64,000 nucleotides of DNA, from the NCBI GenBank assembly GCA_028276365.1, contig JAPYWL010000003.1:18360-82359 (forward strand). The letters are read 5' to 3'. This stretch comes from Deltaproteobacteria bacterium (GTDB lineage Bacteria; DRYD01). The position numbers and the translations under genes were made by a program. Each line of letters begins with the position of its first letter. Within the stretch, counting starts at the first letter, position 1. The notes below the pieces were generated by a model. The model was given only the letters and a program-made list of their open reading frames with translations, ran no database searches and had not been told where the DNA came from. Of this stretch, positions 61,926-64,000 are shown one piece after another.

Positions 61926-64000
61926 TTAAAAATTAACAAAAAATAAATCAGATAAACTAATATTTTCTTTTTCTAATAACAACGATACTTTATCATCATC
62001 TATGATTAATTTTCTTAAAACTAAATAAAAGAAATATATTAGCTTTTGCCCTACATCATCTAATATTATCTCTATTTTCTCAATTATTTTAATAGATTCT
62101 TCTTTATAATTTTCCACCTGAGTAATTTTATATAAATAATAATTTATATAAGCTATTAAGCCTAAAATAATTGCTTGACTATCTATCTCTTCTTGATTAG
62201 CTAATAAATCCTCCAATTCAGTTAATTTAACCTTTATATTTTCATTATCATTATCTTCTTGATACTTTTTCAATACCAAAAAACTATCAATTATATATAT
62301 TTTTAAAATATTTTCTTTCTTAAATAAAAAGGAATTATCGTTTAAGGTAATATAATTTATCAAAAATAAAACATTTAAAGGTAAATAAAGTGTATTTATA
62401 TATATAATACTTAATATTTTGAGAAACTCTTGAAAATTAGGTATTTTTTCATTTATAACTTTCCTAAATATTTCATTAAATAACAAACTTAAATCTAGTA
62501 GATCATTTTTATTGTCATAAAAAGATAAATAAGCTAATAAAAGTAGCAATTGCTTTTGTTTCTCTGTATCATTAATAAATTCAATTAACTTACTAACTTC
62601 ATTTTTAATTGCATTATATATTTCATTTATTTCATTATTACCATTAACTGACTTAATAAAATTAAGAATAAAATTCTCAAAATCTTTAATATTAGAAATT
62701 AATTTAAATAATTCTTCAAAATTACCTTGATTTATTAAATAAATTAAAGTATCTATATATTCCTCATCCTTTAGTTCCATTTCATTACTATTAACTAAAA
62801 TTATTAATAATTCCTTAGGTAATTTAGATTTTAAAGCAGGATTTTCATTTATAAAATAAAGAATAAAATCAGTTTCATTTATAGTTTCTTTAAACAAATC
62901 TATTATAATATCATCTATTTGATCCTTTTCATTCTTAAACTTATTAATAAGTTTGCTATAAAATTCATTAAAAGTAAAATATAATTTCTCATCTATTAGC
63001 AACCTAAAATACTCTTTAATATTATTTTTTATATTTTCAAATTCATTTTCTAATAAAATTTCAAATAGATAAGTATAAGTATTTTTAGTATTTAAAGAAT
63101 AATTTATATAAGAAGCTATTTTATAATAATTTAATTCTTCAAGAATCTTTATTAATTTTTGTTTTATTTTGGTTAATTTTAGGAATTCAGTAATATTTAG
63201 TATCCTAGTGATCCAAAAAGCTAATTTTAATCTATCCTTACTTAACTCATATATATTATCTATCATTTTCAGCATAGTAAATACAACTAAATCACTTTTA
63301 TGTAAATTCTTTATTATTTCAGTAATAGCATTTTCAAATATTTCTACTTCTATATTAACATTTGTTTTATCAGTAGTTTCAATTTTAATTTCAATTTCTT
63401 GAATTTTATCTGAGACTTTATCTTCTATCAATTTTTCTGCTATCTTTTGCTCTGTTAACTTCTGTTGAATATTTATAGTAGAAGTAGAAGAAAGTATATC
63501 CAATTGTTCTAAAGTATTCTCTAAATTACCTTCTATCTTACCAATCTCCTGTTTAGTTAATTGTTTTGATAACGTAGTTTCTTCAGGTTGTTTTATTAAA
63601 TCTTTAGATTCTTTTGTTTTTTCTAATTTTAAGATAGGCTTTGATTCTAAGATAGTTTTATCAGAATCCTTTAATAATGGCCGTTTAAGTTGATTTTCTG
63701 AAATATTTTGATCTCCTTTAGGTAAAAATCCCTTCCTTACCCCTTGATCTAATTCTTTCTTTTGATCAAACTCTTTTATTAATAATTTTTTCTCTCCAGC
63801 TTTAGGTTCACCAATATCCTTTTTTATATATACGCCAGTACTTCTTCTTTTTAAAGAAGTAAATGTCTCTCTATTTTCTAAAAATCCTTCAGTATCTTTT
63901 AATTTTTGTTCACTTTTATTTTCTATTAAATTATCAGTTAACTGAGAATTATCAATATTTTTTTTGTCTTTTTCAAAATCTAATTTGTCCCCTTCAATTT
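61926..64000 (-). CDS. Large soluble hypothetical protein, N-terminus outside the window
   Basis: The frame is open from the stop at 61926 to the right edge, at least 690 residues, with no in-frame stop or ATG above 63503. A TTG at 63503 can be proposed as start but has no ribosome site, and the sequence above it reads as normal protein (for example KRRSTGVYIKKDIGEPKAGEKK and DQGVRKGFLPKGDQ). Its N-terminal part is disordered, rich in Lys, Glu, Gln, Ser and Leu. The C-terminal 450 residues are helical, Leu/Ile/Asn/Glu-rich, with repeats of helix pairs that suggest a TPR- or HEAT-like solenoid. I do not recognise a family and see no catalytic motif. It is followed by the suf operon. Confidence 0.75.
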   Translation of the reverse strand, partial: IEGDKLDFEKDKKNIDNSQLTDNLIENKSEQKLKDTEGFLENRETFTSLKRRSTGVYIKKDIGEPKAGEKKLLIKEFDQKKELDQGVRKGFLPKGDQNISENQLKRPLLKDSDKTILESKPILKLEKTKESKDLIKQPEETTLSKQLTKQEIGKIEGNLENTLEQLDILSSTSTINIQQKLTEQKIAEKLIEDKVSDKIQEIEIKIETTDKTNVNIEVEIFENAITEIIKNLHKSDLVVFTMLKMIDNIYELSKDRLKLAFWITRILNITEFLKLTKIKQKLIKILEELNYYKIASYINYSLNTKNTYTYLFEILLENEFENIKNNIKEYFRLLIDEKLYFTFNEFYSKLINKFKNEKDQIDDIIIDLFKETINETDFILYFINENPALKSKLPKELLIILVNSNEMELKDEEYIDTLIYLINQGNFEELFKLISNIKDFENFILNFIKSVNGNNEINEIYNAIKNEVSKLIEFINDTEKQKQLLLLLAYLSFYDNKNDLLDLSLLFNEIFRKVINEKIPNFQEFLKILSIIYINTLYLPLNVLFLINYITLNDNSFLFKKENILKIYIIDSFLVLKKYQEDNDNENIKVKLTELEDLLANQEEIDSQAIILGLIAYINYYLYKITQVENYKEESIKIIEKIEIILDDVGQKLIYFFYLVLRKLIIDDDKVSLLLEKENISLSDLFFVNF

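Noticed and set aside
63504-64000. Right-hand region as a non-coding spacer with a TTG start at 63503
   Set aside because: The frame stays open to the edge with protein-like composition, and no ribosome site precedes the TTG. The gene was extended to 64000.

Overview
The window is a very AT-rich stretch of a bacterial chromosome. It is densely packed and almost all genes are on the minus strand. The organism has an outer membrane with lipopolysaccharide: it carries HldD (heptose epimerase), LpxD (lipid A acyltransferase), two Skp/OmpH-like periplasmic proteins and a NagZ-type hexosaminidase. A two-domain protein disulfide oxidoreductase, SufCBD, a core-MetE methionine synthase, a CCG-domain Fe-S oxidoreductase and ferritin suggest a strict or near-strict anaerobe, possibly thermophilic (inference). 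TGA is a normal stop (for example in secD), so the standard bacterial code applies. I cannot place it in a named phylum; it looks like a little-studied diderm lineage.

Layout on the minus strand, from high to low coordinates. A large soluble protein runs off the right edge (61926-64000). Then come sufC-sufB-sufD, mutS, a small conserved protein, truD and alaS. A plus-strand islet (45764-51261) holds ispD, a membrane-anchored Ser/Thr kinase, an M16-like peptidase, a macrodomain protein and a small membrane protein; ferritin and a degenerate GGDEF protein are embedded on the minus strand. Next, two OmpH-like genes, lpxD, rny, hldD, a TPR protein, a TPR-GGDEF protein, ftsA and fabH. A long co-directional run follows: PDO thioredoxin, hypothetical, cutA, NTP transferase, Fe-S reductase, YdjM-like, ankyrin protein, murG, asd. 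Then a DgkA-PAP2 fusion and two CorC/CNNM proteins, a plus-strand pair (pepF, amino-acid permease), an EEP phosphodiesterase and an unusual gluzincin. Finally the S10/spc ribosomal protein operon (15401 to 5358), then ruvX, core metE, secD, a DUF721-like gene, nagZ and a peptide deformylase cut by the left edge.

The ribosomal operon is unusual in two ways. An MFS transporter gene sits between rpsJ and rplC. The usual block L18-S5-L30-L15-SecY-Adk-Map-IF1 is missing between L6 and L36, and S11-S4-RpoA-L17 are missing after S13. L36 (rpmJ, 37 codons, 5746-5859) was found by reading the sequence. Several start codons are revised from Shine-Dalgarno position (rpsC from TTG, rpsH, rplE, rpsQ, rpmC, rplP, secD, sufB, PDO).

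The most interesting signal is a family of four short RNA elements, each immediately 5' of a minus-strand gene: asd (26113-26177), cutA (32083-32119), the PDO gene (33431-33469) and sufC (61611-61644). Each can fold as a compact H-type pseudoknot: stem 1 CCGC(Y)/(R)GCGG, stem 2 GCUG.../...CAGC, joined by a conserved A-rich strand AAUAnAAAU. Stem 2 shows compensatory changes between copies, and the 3' strand lies 12-28 nt before the start codon. I do not recognise it as a known riboswitch class; it is a good candidate for an undescribed cis-regulatory RNA linking thiol/Fe-S/metal and aspartate-family genes. No tRNA, rRNA, CRISPR array, insertion sequence or prophage was seen.
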